Assembly (NCBI GenBank): GCA_029721435.1
Contig: CM056576.1
Location: forward strand, 64,189,876 to 64,253,875
Reading direction: 5' to 3'
Source: Gymnothorax reevesii
Taxonomy: Eukaryota; Chordata; Actinopteri; Anguilliformes; Muraenidae
Length of the DNA: 64,000 bases
Shown here: positions 1-10,887 of the stretch, piece after piece
How the letters are laid out: each line of letters opens with the position of its first letter
How positions within the stretch are numbered: the first letter of the stretch is position 1
Notes under the pieces: generated by a model
Database searches by the model: none
Told to the model about the DNA's origin: nothing
Seen by the model: only the letters and a program-made list of their open reading frames with translations
Made by a program: the position numbers and the translations under genes

Positions 1-54
1 CCCTAAACTCTAAAATATTAAGTAGATTTTAATACATTTTGAAGAAAAGGAAAT

Positions 55-150
55 GGACTGTCGGGCACGGAGTTATCGGACACCGTAACACCATGTAAAA
101 GTTGTATTGAAAACCATCCGACTGTCGGACACGGAGACACTTCGTTATTA
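55..150. repeat. Dispersed repeat also found at 20.43-20.50 kb
   Basis: This stretch contains spaced copies of a GGACACGGAG-like motif. It aligns, in reverse complement, with the central spacer of the large inverted repeat near 20.43-20.50 kb, sharing the motifs CACGGAGTTAT and GGACACG followed by AGACACT. It lies directly upstream of the hAT fragment. It is probably part of a non-autonomous mobile element; the family is not identified. Confidence 0.45.
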
Positions 151-162
151 TTATGTTTTCAG

Positions 163-574
163 GTCCAGCATGCTAACCCTGATGCAGAGATCGAGTGGCA
201 CAGGAAGGATCGATTCAGCCTTACTGAAACAAACCAGGGATGCCACGCAATATTGGCAGGATGTGCTGCGACATGCCGTTGCTGTAATCAAGTTTTTAGG
301 AGAAAGGGGGCTCGCATTCAGAGGGAATGATGAGCTGCTACAATCCCAACACAAAGGAAACTTTTTAGTTATCTTGGAGTTACTAGCCAAATTCGACCCA
401 TTTCTGGCTGAGCACATAAAGAAATATGGGCAAAGGGGCAGAGGACACGTATCTTACTTGTCTTCAACAACATGCGAGGAATTTATTGACTTAATGGGAG
501 TAAAAACCAAGAAGGCAATAACATACGAAATTCGTGATGCGAAATATTTCTCTATAATTGTTGAAAATGAATAA
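163..574 (+). pseudogene. hAT (ZMYM1-like, DUF4371) transposase fragment
   Basis: The open frame resembles the DUF4371 region of hAT-derived ZMYM1-like transposases. Key stretches are 'AVIKFLGERGLAFRGNDE', 'QRGRGHVSYLSSTT' and 'EFIDLMG'. The same segment recurs at 63.9-64 kb, where it follows a TTF-type zinc finger. The homologous part starts after a pyrimidine-rich tract ending in AG at 161-162, which looks like a splice acceptor. It stops at 572-574, in the middle of the domain, so the catalytic C-terminal part is absent. An AATAAA-like signal follows near 580. The first 18 or so codons of the longer open frame, from 107, are repeat DNA and not part of the domain. This is a dead fragment or an isolated exon of an element. 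Confidence 0.75.
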
Positions 575-1500
575 TGCTGAAATAAAATCTTCAAAAGTAG
601 TCCTGGTGCTTTTCTGGCCTGAAGACTGAACTGACCTCTGCAATTCTCCAGCTTTAACCCTTGGGGGTTTTCGCCAGTTGAACCATCATGATGCATGGGG
701 TTAATGTGCACACAGGTCCTCTTCCAGGCTGATTTTTTAGCATCTGTCGAATTAAATGTCCTGGATCATTAAAATTGGTATTTTTACATTAAGATATTTT
801 TATATGACCATTTTTTTTATTTTGCGGCTCAATAACTTTGTTGCCATGTCCTCGGATCATAGTTACAACTGAGTAAGGGAATATGGCCAGTATCACCTCA
901 TATTTATACCCCAGTGAAAGAAGAAGTCATGTTTGATCACATCAGAGTTCCGTATTAAACAGTTGAACTTGAAAATGTAAAAAATGACTAGAAATAGTAT
1001 ACCAGTCAGATTTCAATCGCAAGATTTTATGGGAACGTCAAGAATTGTGGAAGACATATTTTGGGGGAAAATTTTTATCTAACGTTAACACTTTTTCCTT
1101 CCAGTTATTTTAATTCAATGAAAAGGTACATTTTTGTAAATATTTTGAGAAGAAGAGGATAAGCAGAAACAACACTTTTTTTAACAAATGTGTTTGCTTA
1201 AATTCACGAAAGGTGAAAATAATTTCAGAGGGCACTGTACCTAATATATAGGTTCTCTCCTACCACTAAGTAAGGGAGGTTGATGGGAACAGGTGATGTC
1301 ATTACAATGTTAATGTGCCTGCCAATGGAATGTTTGAGTAGGTTTGTTTACCCTGAAAGAGATGGATCTTGTGAATGAAAGCGACTCTCTCTTCCCTGTT
1401 TATAATGCTCCAGTTGAGCAGCTGCGGGGAAACAGTCCAGTCATCTCTTACATGGTCATTCTCAGGGTCTCCTTCCTGGTGCGCCCTGGTGCACTTGTTT
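575..1500. other. AT-rich non-coding stretch, nothing recognised
   Basis: No convincing exon, RNA gene or transposon terminus was seen between the hAT fragment and the LINE remnant. Open frames here are short and show no domain. Confidence 0.5.
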
Positions 1501-1501
1501 C

Positions 1502-1669
1502 TTAAACCTTCTTCACTGGGTTATCCCCTTCCATCCTGGATACATGGCCATACCACCTCAGCTGTATCTCTCCGATTTTCTTATTGATGGTGTTTATTTG
1601 TAGCTCTCTTCTGATGTCTCCGCTCCTCTCTCGATCTCTCAGCGTCACTCCCTTGATTCTCCGAAACAT
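1502..1669 (-). pseudogene. LINE reverse transcriptase C-terminal remnant
   Basis: Read on the minus strand, this 55-codon stretch gives 'MFRRIKGVTLRDRERSGDI' and then 'LRWYGHVSRMEGD'. The pattern GVTLRDR...IR...LRW(Y/F)GHV.RM is the C-terminal tail of non-LTR retrotransposon reverse transcriptases. The frame ends in TAA at 1502-1504, shortly after the RM motif. Only this tail remains and no upstream RT core is visible, so it is an old 5'-truncated insertion. The exact clade (RTE, CR1 or other) cannot be decided. Confidence 0.7.
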
Positions 1670-1996
1670 TTTCATCTCATTTTAGTCTAGGATGCTGTCT
1701 GCCTTAATTTATTTGTACTGAAGAATACTTGTTGCATACCATATGCAATTGTGTATACATTTGTATAACATTTGCCTGCTACTTGTGTTTTTTAAATAAA
1801 ATGTTAATTCACAATGTCTCTTCTCAAAGCCAGTCTAAAATCCTCATTCAATACAGCCATATATTCTCCTTGTACAGCACTGATAATCTTAAAGGGCATC
1901 GTACAAAGTTAGTTAATATTGCTTTTTTCTGCTGGAGCTAGGCATAGGGTGCTGTTTTTAATCTCTTTAGAAGATAATTTATATACATAATACACA

Positions 1997-2860
1997 CACT
2001 ACCAGTCAAAAGTTTTACGACACCCCAATTTTTCCAATTTTTAAAATAGAAAATTATGCAGTTTAATGTCTCATTGTACTCTGGAATAAAAGCAAAAACA
2101 TGATAGAACAAATTAACAATTGAAGTTAAAACAGAAATCATGGAATCAATTTATAAACCAAAATGTATTTTAAACTTCTTGACTCAAAGTAGCCACCTTT
2201 GGCAGATATAACAGCTGAACACACTGGTGGCATTCTTTCTATAATGGAAATCAATTATTCTCCAGAAAGTTCTTCCCAGCTCTGTTGCAGAAGTTCCCAT
2301 AATTGTGTGGCACTTGTAGGCTGCTTTGCTTTCACTCGTCTGTCCAGTTCATCCCAAACCATCTCGATTGGGTTTAAGTCTGGAGAGACTGCGCTGCCAC
2401 TCCATGTTTTCAAGCTCACCATCTTGTTCTTTTTTCCTGAAGTAGTTCTGGCAGAGCTTGGACTAATGTTTTGGGTCATTATGTTGGTGAAAGATGAACC
2501 CCTGACCAACTAGGCCCATACCAGCGGGCACTGCATGGCGCCACAGAATGCTGTGGTAGCGGTTTTGGTTCATGGTGCCTTTTAGTCTGTAAGTCACTCA
2601 CCTGGATCCAGCAAAATGGCCCAAGACCGTCATATTTCCTGCTCTATGTTTGACAGTTGATGTCACACACTGAGGAACCATTCGTTCACCTACTCGACGG
2701 CGTACGAAAAACTTGGGTAACCTTACTTTTTGATTAAAACTGCTGACAGTTCACCACTTACATTTGGACTATTTCAAGCTATTTCTTGGACTGGAACTGC
2801 ATAATTTTCAATAAAAAAACTGGAAAAATTGGGGTGTCCTAAAACTTTCGACCAGTAGTG
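1997..2860 (-). mobile_element. Degraded Tc1/mariner element with inverted termini
   Basis: The left end (CACTACCAGTCAAAAG) and the right end (reverse complement CACTACTGGTCGAAAG) form terminal inverted repeats about 40 bp long. They include the shared block ggtgtc/gacacc followed by 'aatttttcca'. A TA follows the right end. The minus strand between them encodes a decayed Tc1 transposase. The element is about 0.86 kb, shorter than a full 1.2-1.6-kb Tc1, so roughly the 5' half of the transposase is lost. Confidence 0.85.
2190..2510 (-). pseudogene. Tc1 transposase C-terminal remnant
   Basis: The minus strand reads 'SPDLNPIEMVWDELDRR' followed by 'QPTSATQLWELLQQ', the C-terminal catalytic block of DD34E Tc1 transposases. 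The glutamate of PIE is the third catalytic residue. The second catalytic aspartate region upstream is frame-broken: the expected QDND.PKHTS segment appears only as an out-of-frame trace. No start or DNA-binding domain survives. Confidence 0.85.
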
Positions 2861-2885
2861 TATACACACACAAACACACACAAAA

Positions 2886-3165
2886 CACCAATTCCACTGA
2901 AGTTGGGACGTTGTCTAAAATGTGAATAAAAACAGAATGCAATGATTTGCAAATTTCATAAACCCACATTTTTTTCAGAATAGAGTGAAGTGAGACATTT
3001 CACCATTTCATGAAAAATATTTGCTCATTTTGAATTTGATGGCAGCAACACACATGGTGAAATGTCTCACTTTTGACATCAGATATGTTGTTTATCTTCC
3101 ATTGTGAATAAAATGTGTGTTTATGAGATTTGCGGATCATCTCATTCTGTTTTTATTCCGCTTTA
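2886..3165. repeat. Tc1-related MITE
   Basis: The two ends are inverted copies of each other. The left arm has 'aataaaaacagaatgc' and 'gatttgcaaatttcata'; the right arm has the reverse complement with a few changes. The termini resemble those of the full Tc1 elements at 7.0 and 38.0 kb (ACTGAAGTTGG.ACGTTGT, and AAAAACAGAAT.CAATGATTTGC). There is no coding capacity. It is a non-autonomous, internally deleted relative of that Tc1 family, and more diverged than the full copies. Confidence 0.7.
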
Positions 3166-3835
3166 AGAGGCGGGAAGATTTCTGTCGTGCCTCACAAGGT
3201 GATATAACTCTCTAACAACAGAATCTGAGCAGCTCCTGCTATCAGTTATTCTGCTGTGTGTTAAACTGATCCCATTTCAGAGAGTGCATGCAATTTTATC
3301 TCGAAAGGGATCATCATGATCCCTCCACGTTGCTTTGGCTCGGTGCAGAAAGAGGGTGCATAACCTAAAAACCCGAGACTCCACACCACGGAGCATCACC
3401 AAGCAGATTAGGGTCTGATTTAAGACAACAGCATTCCTAATTTACGAATTGAAACAGCACCGTCAGAGCAATAGTACTGGTGCAGTTTTGTTTAGGTCGG
3501 TTTTCTTACTTATTTATCTTAAAATATGCAGATTTTCTTTATAATTGCCTATTTAAGTAGAATTCAAATGCAACTTTCAGATATCAAAATAATTGCGGAC
3601 ATGTTCATTTTGTGAGAATGTATTGAGTTATACATCAGTGGATACATTACAAAAGCCTATTGTTCCTTCCTGGGGTTGTGAAAAGTTAGTTTCTCTGTGA
3701 TGACCGCGCTGATTCTCCGCAGAGCGCAAAAGGTTAATATCCTATAGTGCCTCTCTGCGCCCGCGTGGTCAGGCCGCACTGCAGATAGATTTCATGGAAA
3801 CCTGACAGGCGCGCTTGCTCACGTACGATTTATTA
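3166..3835. other. Non-coding stretch, nothing recognised
   Basis: Only short open frames occur. A GC-richer patch near 3700-3800 (agagcgcaaaagg, ctctctgcgcccgcg) has no recognisable gene or promoter architecture. Confidence 0.4.
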
Positions 3836-6560
3836 TTAGGGCCCGAGCCTTAGGCAAAGCCTGGGCAGAGGACCCTTTTGTTATTGCTGAGTTTCTTATT
3901 GTTCTTTCTTTCTTTATTCTTCTTATGCATCTTTCAACGTGAATTTGACCCCCTAACCATGCTCAAAAACTCACCAAATTTGGCACACACCTTTTGTCTG
4001 GCGAAAAATTTGATAAAATGTAAAAATTATCCCCTTAGGTCACAAAATGGCTCTCTAGCGCCACCAAGAGACATTATATTGGCACTTAGACGGCCACTTT
4101 GACCGGTTGGAAAGTCCTAGAGAGATGGAACCAACACTTCATTGTTCATCTCAACAAGACCTTAAAATTAACAATGACACCCCTGACCTCAATCGAACAG
4201 GAAATTGACACCCCTGACCTAAATCGAACAGGAGGTTCGCAATTTGCATATCAAAATTGCCATTTGCCCCTAAATTTGGCCTAAATTTGCCCTTGAACAA
4301 ACGCGAACTCCTTTAACCCCTTTCTGCAGATGTAGACGCCTGCGTCTATTGACGTGCAAATTTAAGCACACTGTTACTGTACTCGATCACTAAATGGCAC
4401 CCCCAGATCAGTTATTGAATGTTCACAAGCAAGCAGACCTCGAACACGGCTCTGAATATGGGGAAGTTCACTCCGCTCCCTGTTTTTCGAGAGCTGCATG
4501 AATTAAACTCCTCAGCTAAGCCTGATGTGCAAACTGGTCAGTATCCTTGCCCATAGTATCGATCCAGCAGCAAAAAGATATCTTGACACAGAAAAAATCG
4601 TTACCCTTTGTAGCAACCAGTTTAGCCACAGAGAGCCAACAGTATTCCAATTAGTGTTTCAGAAAAGTCAGTTTTCTGAGGCAAAAAAATCGACATTGTA
4701 TTGATTCTTTCACATTCTACTGTCAACTACAGTTGTCACATACAAAAAAAAATTTGTTGTTCTCTGCCGTGGATTTACGCGTAGATTCCTTCATTGACAA
4801 ATCCAGCGCTTCCTTATATCCACCCAAGTACTGGCGTTGATAGCCAATCACTCAATCTTACACTCAGGGTCTTCTGCGTAATTGTAGAGTTACAGTTCAT
4901 GCCCTCGTGAAGTTTCCCTGGTAACAATGTATTGATTGGCTCGTTTCTTATCCAATTCCCGAGTGTTTAAACATTTTAGAATAAGTGAAACACATTGATT
5001 GGACAAACACAGAGCATACAACCCTATGCGTATCAGCAGGCTCGGTTGTATCCTGTCTACGTTATGCACATTATGCAGCTAAAATAGACGCGATTTATAT
5101 AAAACAGGTTCGCAAAACTGGCCTTGAAGTGTTCAGTTACATTTACAGGATTTAAATGAGATAAGGATATGGTCAGTTGGAATTATTTCGAATGAAACAG
5201 GACCGGAGGGTTCTTGCTACTGGATCGGAGGGATTCATGAAAAAGGTCAGGCTGCTACTTTTTTTTTTTCGTTTTGGAATGTATACATGCTCGACAAAGT
5301 CGAATGTCGAGGTTTTTTTCCTGGTTAAAACGCGAACTGCCCGTGCATTTGGATGGACCCCCTGGTACGTTCATTGCATGTTTCTTTTGAATCGGGAGAG
5401 GCAATGGATTGTTTGATATTCCCTGAAAGTGGAGTGTCTGTTCTGTTAAAATAAGGTATATTTCAGAATTCAGATATTACTGAGTTAGTGAGGTGTACTT
5501 GTTCCTTATAAGTGTTGAAATGGGTTCGTGAGCTTAGAAGAGGGGACTGGTAGCTTCCATTACAGGGTGAATGTTCTGACCGTGTAATAAGCAGTTTATT
5601 TAATGCGTGTTTGTGCTGGCTTTGAAGAAAAATGGCCAAAACTCTAAACTTTACTATGGAGAAAAGGCATGTTTTGTGTTTGGAGAGGTTACTGGTGACC
5701 ACTGATATTCAACTGCACTGATATTGATAAATTCATACTAAACTCAACCAGAAAATCATTTGTTGATATTAAATTTCATGCCTTAAAACTTTATTTGTGT
5801 TAACTACATGATTTTTGTATGATTTGACAGAACATAATTTTGAGACTTTGGGGAGGCACTTGGGTAGCTGTATAATTTGGCTAATAGCATGTTGGTAATC
5901 TAGAATGTAATGTTGAAGATGAATTCTACTTGAGCTCAAGGAGTTTATGATACCAGAAATGTAAAGTTTTAAGCCCCAGCAGTTTTTAAATCCTCAGAAT
6001 TATTTTTTTTGCAATTTCAATGGTGAATTCTCATGAAGATTTTTTATGTTTGCAGCTCATTTTCTCTACCAAAATCATGAAAATAAACTGAAATACAATG
6101 TAATTCTAAATGCTGTTAGTGTCTTTTCTGAATTGAGCCACATTTTTCCTCTTTATGAAGCTTAAATCTTGAATTATACAGCATTAAAGTGGGTAACCCA
6201 TAAATAGCCAAATTTGGCTTCTGAACAAAGGGGTTAAGGTCATTTATCAAATCAACCCAAAATTGTAATAGTTGACAAAGCACACTCTGCCGATGAAAAC
6301 CACTCTACAACTTGGTCAAACGTCAAACGGTTTGAATTTTATGAGGCGTCAAAGGTGGGGTCCCCATCCGATGCGTACACAATTTCCAACCTAAATTTGA
6401 CCCCCTTAACATGTTCAAAAACAAACCAAATTTTGCAATTAATTCAGAGTCGCTTCAAACATTTTTACAATCTGAAAAATCTCCACCAAAGAGACAAAAT
6501 GGCTCTCTAGCGCCAGCTAAAAACACCAAAATGGGATTTTCGCTTTCACCCAGGCCTGTC
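3836..6560. repeat. 'gggcccgagc' teleost interspersed repeat, split by an insertion
   Basis: The stretch begins ATTAGGGCCCGAGCCTTAGG. It carries two similar internal blocks, at about 3940-4100 and 6390-6530, sharing 'aatttgaccccctaac/cttaac', 'caaaatggctctctagcgcca' and a following 'aaatt'. I remember this gggcccgagc type of repeat as common in fish genomes. The two blocks are separated by the TTAA-bounded element at 4317-6233. The right boundary is approximate. Confidence 0.5.
4317..6233. mobile_element. piggyBac-like non-autonomous element (TTAA-flanked)
   Basis: Both ends abut TTAA (4313-4316 and 6234-6237). The termini are inverted: left CCCCTTTCTGCAGATG, right in reverse complement CCCCTTTGTTCAGAAG, matching at 13 of 16 positions. 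Just inside the left end sits a small palindrome, TAGACGCCTGCGTCTA. No transposase-like open frame exists inside; the longest frames have no domain. TTAA duplication with short TIRs and subterminal repeats is the signature of piggyBac elements. TTAA is AT-rich and could occur by chance, so this rests on the termini. Confidence 0.55.
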
Positions 6561-7327
6561 GCAATGTCAGAAAATTCTGAAAAAATTCACACGTCATTGC
6601 AGTCCCATGACCTGAGCTGTCATTTGATATGGTAAAAATTTAAGACTTTTTGGAATAAAAAAATTTATGTACATAAAACGCTGTACAGTAATATATACTT
6701 GGAAAAACGATTTGCCCAGCCGGTTACCATTTGAATGAATATTTGTCGAGATATAGACATGTTATCAATATTCATATTTTGAAAAATATAGAGTGACGCA
6801 CTTCTGAATTCACTATAGGTTGCCATGTATGAAACTTTTTACTGTGTTGAGTGGACATGCTCCCTAAATTTCAGCTTTCTAGGATTTGCTTGGAAGAACC
6901 ATTTATGAATTTCTTGATTATTATTGACTGTTTTTCTTTGTGCTGCTACACATTCTGACCAACGGGTGGCATTACACTCTTAAAAAAGGGTTCTATGGCT
7001 TGGTATATACAAACCCCAAAACCAGTGAAGTTGGCACGTTGTGTAAATCGTAAATAAAAACAGAATACAATGATTTGCAAATCCTTTTCAACCAATATTC
7101 AATTGAATACACTGCAAAGACAAATTACTTCATGTTCGAACAAGTAAACTTTGTAATTTTTTTCAAATATTAGCTCATTTAGAATTTGATGCCTGCAACA
7201 TGTTTCAAAAAAGCTGGCACAAGTGGCAAAAAAGACTGAGAGAGTTGAGGAATGCTCATCAAACACTTATTTGGAACATCCCACAGGCGAACGGGCTAAT
7301 TGGGAACTGGTGGGTGCCACGATTGGG

Positions 7328-7335
7328 TATAAAAG
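7328..7335 (+). promoter_or_regulatory. TATA box of Tc1 transposase
   Basis: TATAAAAG lies 38 bp upstream of the likely start codon at 7373. The same motif occurs at the equivalent position in copy 2. It probably drives the transposase and argues for the downstream ATG rather than the one at 7223, which is upstream of this box. Confidence 0.5.
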
Positions 7336-7372
7336 CAGCTTCCCTGAAATGCTCAGTCATTCACAAACAAGG

Positions 7373-8365
7373 ATGGGGCGAGGGTCACCACTTAGTGAAC
7401 AAATGCGTGAGCTGATTGTCGAACAGTTTAAAAACAACATTCATCAACGAGCTATTGCAAGAAATTTAGGGATTTCATCATCTACGGTCCGTAATATCGT
7501 CAAAAGGTTCAGAGAATCTGGAGAAATCACTGCACGTAAGCGACAAGGCCGAAAACCAACATTGAATGCCCGTGACCTTCGATCCCTCAGGCGATACTGC
7601 ATCAAAAACCGACATCAGTGTGTAAAGGACATCACCACATGGGCTCAGGAACACTTCAGAAAACCACTGTCAGTAACTACAGTTCGTCGCTACATCTGCA
7701 AGTGCAAGTTAAAACTGTACAATGCAAAGCGAAAGCCATTTATCAACAGCACCCAGAAATGCTGCCGGCTTCGCTGGGCCCAAGCTCATCTAAGATGGAC
7801 TGATGCAAAGTGGAAAAGTGTTCTGTGGTCTGACGAGTCCACATTTCAAATTGTTTTTGGAAACTGTGGAGGTCGTGTCCTCCGGACCAAAGAGGAAAAG
7901 AACCATCCGGACTGTTATAGGCGCAAAGTTCAAAAGCCAGCATCTGAGATGGTATGGGGGTGTATTAGTGCCCAAGGCATGGGCAAATTACACATATGTG
8001 AAGGCACCATTAATGCTGAAAGGTACATACAGGTTTTGGAGCAACATATGTTGCCATCCAAGCAACGTCTTTTTCATGGACGCCCCTGCTTATTTCAGCA
8101 AGACAATGCCAAGCCACATTCTGCACGTGTTACAACAGCATGGCTCTGTAGTAAAAGAGTGCGGGTACTAGACTGGCTGCCTGTAGTCCAGACCTGTCTC
8201 CCATTGAAAATGTGTGGCGCATTATGAAGCGTAAAATATGACAACGGAGACCCCGGACTGTTGAACAACTTGAAAAGCTTCAAAAATTGGTCTCCTCAGT
8301 TCCCAAACGTTTACTTACTGTCGTTAAAAGGAAAGGCGATGTAACACAGTGGTAAAAAGGCCCCT
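7373..8365 (+). pseudogene. Tc1 transposase, copy 1 (one-base deletion, then stop)
   Basis: From MGRGSPLSEQ the protein shows, in order, a paired-type helix-turn-helix (RAIARNLGISSSTVRNIVKR), a basic GRKP box, and the catalytic core. The first Asp is in WSDESTF and the second in QQDNAKPHS. About 25 codons later the frame is lost near 8167-8175 by a one-base deletion just after the codons for LDW. The third catalytic residue (the E of the PIE motif) is therefore out of frame. In the restored frame a TGA follows within about 20 codons, at 8238-8240, in a context where CGA would be expected. It is about 330 codons long, the usual Tc1 length. The product would lack the DD34E glutamate and should be inactive. 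Both lesions are shared with copy 2. Confidence 0.88.
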
Positions 8366-9047
8366 GTGCCAACTTTTTTGCAATGTGTTGCTGCCTTTAA
8401 ATTCTAAGTTAATGATTATTTGCAAAAAAAAAGAAGTTTCTCAGTTTGAACTTTAAAAATCTTGTCTTTGCAGTGTATTCAATTGAATATAAGTTGAAAA
8501 GGATTTGCAAATCATTGTATTCTGTTTTTATCTACGATTTACATAACGTGCCAACTTCACTGGTTTTGGGTTTTGTATATGGCACCCTCAAAAGGTTCGA
8601 TATAGAACCATTTCAGGGGGTTCAATTTAAAGAACTTTTTTATAAAATTTTTTATAAAAATTTTTTTATAAAAGGCTTCTACATAGCAAATTAAAAAGGT
8701 TCATTCATACCCCAGACCTTTTAACTTTATTTTTCAGTTGAAATGGTAAGTAGACTGCATTTATATAGCACTTTCTAGTCACATGACATGACCCCAAAGC
8801 GCTTTACAATTATGCCTCCGCCCCTGATGGTGGAGGCTGGCATGCAAGGCTCCAACCTGCACATCAGGAGCAGTTTGTGGGTGTAGGATGAGTCTCCTGG
8901 AAGGTTCCATAAACAGTCGTTGAAGTCCAAACAATCCTCTCGTGAAGGAAATAGCACCTTTTTTGAGCTAAAGGTTCCATTTCTTCAGCAAGGATCCCCA
9001 ATGGTTCTGCATAGCACCCTCAAGAACCCCCTTTTTTAAGAGTGTAG

Positions 9048-10330
9048 GATCACATGGCTCATCTCCCTTCACTAAGTTCATGAACGGGGAAGATTTCACA
9101 ATAGACAGCAGTGATAAAATCTGCTTAAGAAACTTTGACCAGGTCGCATGGGTCCTAACTCCATTTTACAAAAGAAAAATCTCTTTCACTAAAGGGGTTT
9201 GCACTCAACTCAACAAAAAACATTTTACTCAGTCTCACACTGTCCCGACGAATGAGAATTCTCAACTGCACCCAAGCACGTCTCACCCCCGCATCGACGT
9301 GCGCGGATGGGCAAGGACCCGTCCAACGCTGCTTGCAGCTTTAATTTTATTTATTCTTCCCGAATGTTTCGGGCACACAATCTCATAAGAGAGTTTGCAA
9401 AATAGTGAAATCTTGGTAGGTCTATCAGTTTTAAGACCACAATGTAGACTGGTGGTTAAAATAAGTCAACATAAATGCGTTTTAGGCCCATCTAAAAAGA
9501 AATATGCTCCACATTCTAAAGTCAACATGAAATTGTTGAAAGGAAGGCTTAGTAGCTCTCACAGTGATATCTGGACCTTCTTATTTTTGCTCACGGTGTT
9601 TGAAGTTATAACCTTATCTTATTAAAGTGACCTATTTTGAGTGATCTTAGATACAGCTCAATGTTCTGGAAATATTCGCTCCAAGAATGACATGTTTTTT
9701 AACTAAGGGCTACACTCTTGAGTGCCTATCCTTGTGTGTTGAGCTTGTTGAGTGTTTTCTGTTTTGTTATGTTTGTTTTTAATGTCTTTGGACTCTGAGA
9801 CCGTCAATAAAGATATCATCATGATCTCTTTTTTTTCCTTTGAAATTGGAATGTGCGTACCGTCTTATTTTGTCAGAAAAATTCCATTGCAGACATAGGA
9901 GTAGGCCTACCTCTATTTAATTGTTGTTTTAGGTGTGACAATTCAAGAGATTGTCATTTCAAAATCTTAAATAATTATTGCCTATTCTTGCCCTATTTTT
10001 GAATGGAATTCTCTGGATTTCCCATTTCTATGAAAGTCATGGAAAAATAACTTCAGTTGGAGCTCAACTACTCTGCCTGAAACATTACTATTACTATACA
10101 TTACTATTTTGTTGATGACGTGGGAATTAAAAGCAACTTCTGGATTATTTATTGTTGGGGGCGGGCATTTCGGTTTTCCAAACAATTTAAGAACAATTTA
10201 ACTACTCAACTTTGTTTATTTGAAAGGTTTTCAATGTAAAATTATGCCCCCTATTTAATATTACATTAATTCATATTTTCAATTACATACTTAATATATT
10301 TAACATAATGGTTAACTTGCTCAGACGGTT
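9048..10330. other. Non-coding stretch, nothing firmly recognised
   Basis: AT-rich sequence with short open frames. A sequence near 9717-9830 ends in 'gaccgtcaataaag', which resembles the 3' end of a transcript, but no exon is visible upstream. Confidence 0.4.
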
Positions 10331-10339
10331 GCGCCACCT

Positions 10340-10436
10340 CCCAGATAGCAAGCTCCTCCGCTCCGGATCTGCCGTGGATCTGCCCGGCTCCAGCTGATCC
10401 GGGGCAGATCTTGAGCGGAGGAGCTTGCTATCTGGG
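10340..10436. repeat. Perfect 24-bp inverted repeat with inner hairpin
   Basis: The arms at 10340-10363 (CCCAGATAGCAAGCTCCTCC...) and 10413-10436 are perfect reverse complements over 24 bp. The 49-bp loop has its own stem, GATCTGCCC at about 10378-10386 pairing with GGGCAGATC at about 10402-10410. The whole can fold as a nested hairpin. It is GC-rich within AT-rich DNA and resembles a short palindromic transposable element. Confidence 0.7.
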
Positions 10437-10604
10437 CTGACATTTTGAGGGTTTGAGATGGCAAAACACAAAATATATATCTTTAATTTGACAAACTGGA
10501 AATATGTGCAAATTAAACAGGTTTTATAGAATAAAATTATGCTTATTAAGAATCATTTCAAATTATTTCCGAAGCCCCGTCTGGGGAAAGGCGCCGTGGT
10601 GTTG

Positions 10605-10612
10605 TGACGTCA
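10605..10612. promoter_or_regulatory. Palindromic CRE upstream of ankrd9-like gene
   Basis: TGACGTCA is a perfect cAMP-response element, about 275 bp upstream of the ankrd9-like start codon, in a locally GC-rich segment (10570-10720). CREB/ATF binding is inferred from the motif only. Confidence 0.4.
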
Positions 10613-10887
10613 CGATCAAGCCGGGATTGTGTGGTCATTAGCCCGAAAGATTCACTATAAAGCGGCTGCCCACGTAGCGTGACTGCATATCCGTATGAGG
10701 TAGGTTTTACGTGCTGATCGGAGGGCAAATTTGAAGCTACGTAGTGTGTTTCACTTGATTCTTTATAAGATAAAGATGCTGCGGAGGACGACGCAAGGAT
10801 TGTGTGAAAGCTTTTTGAATGCATATGAGATTTTAGCATCCTTTCAAATAAGAAATTAAGCCGCGACCTTCCTCGTACTAATGAGTC

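Larger units (their letters stand above)
7010..8575 (+). mobile_element. Tc1-like transposon, copy 1
   Basis: The element is 1566 bp, flanked by TA on both sides (7008-7009 and 8576-8577). Its inverted termini are over 100 bp long: the left begins CAAACCCCAAAACCAGTGAA and the right ends with the near-perfect complement TTCACTGGTTTTGGGTTTTG. Both inner arms carry AAAAACAGAATACAATGATT. The plus strand encodes a nearly complete transposase that is broken near its C-terminus. High similarity to copy 2 at 38-39.5 kb indicates a recently active family. Confidence 0.93.
6974..9045. mobile_element. TIR element (acactcttaaaaaa...) carrying a Tc1 insertion
   Basis: The left end (ACACTCTTAAAAAAGGG, then TTCTATGGCT) and the right end (reverse complement ACACTCTTAAAAAAGGGG, then GTTCTTGAGGGTGCTATG) are inverted repeats. 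With the Tc1 copy at 7010-8575 removed, about 500 bp remain. Repeated AAGGTTC/GAACC motifs lie inside, with a further fish repeat near 8740-8890 (GCATTTATATAGCACTTTCT, then AAAGCGCTTTACAA). There is no coding capacity, so it is a MITE. The Tc1 is younger than the MITE. Confidence 0.65.
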
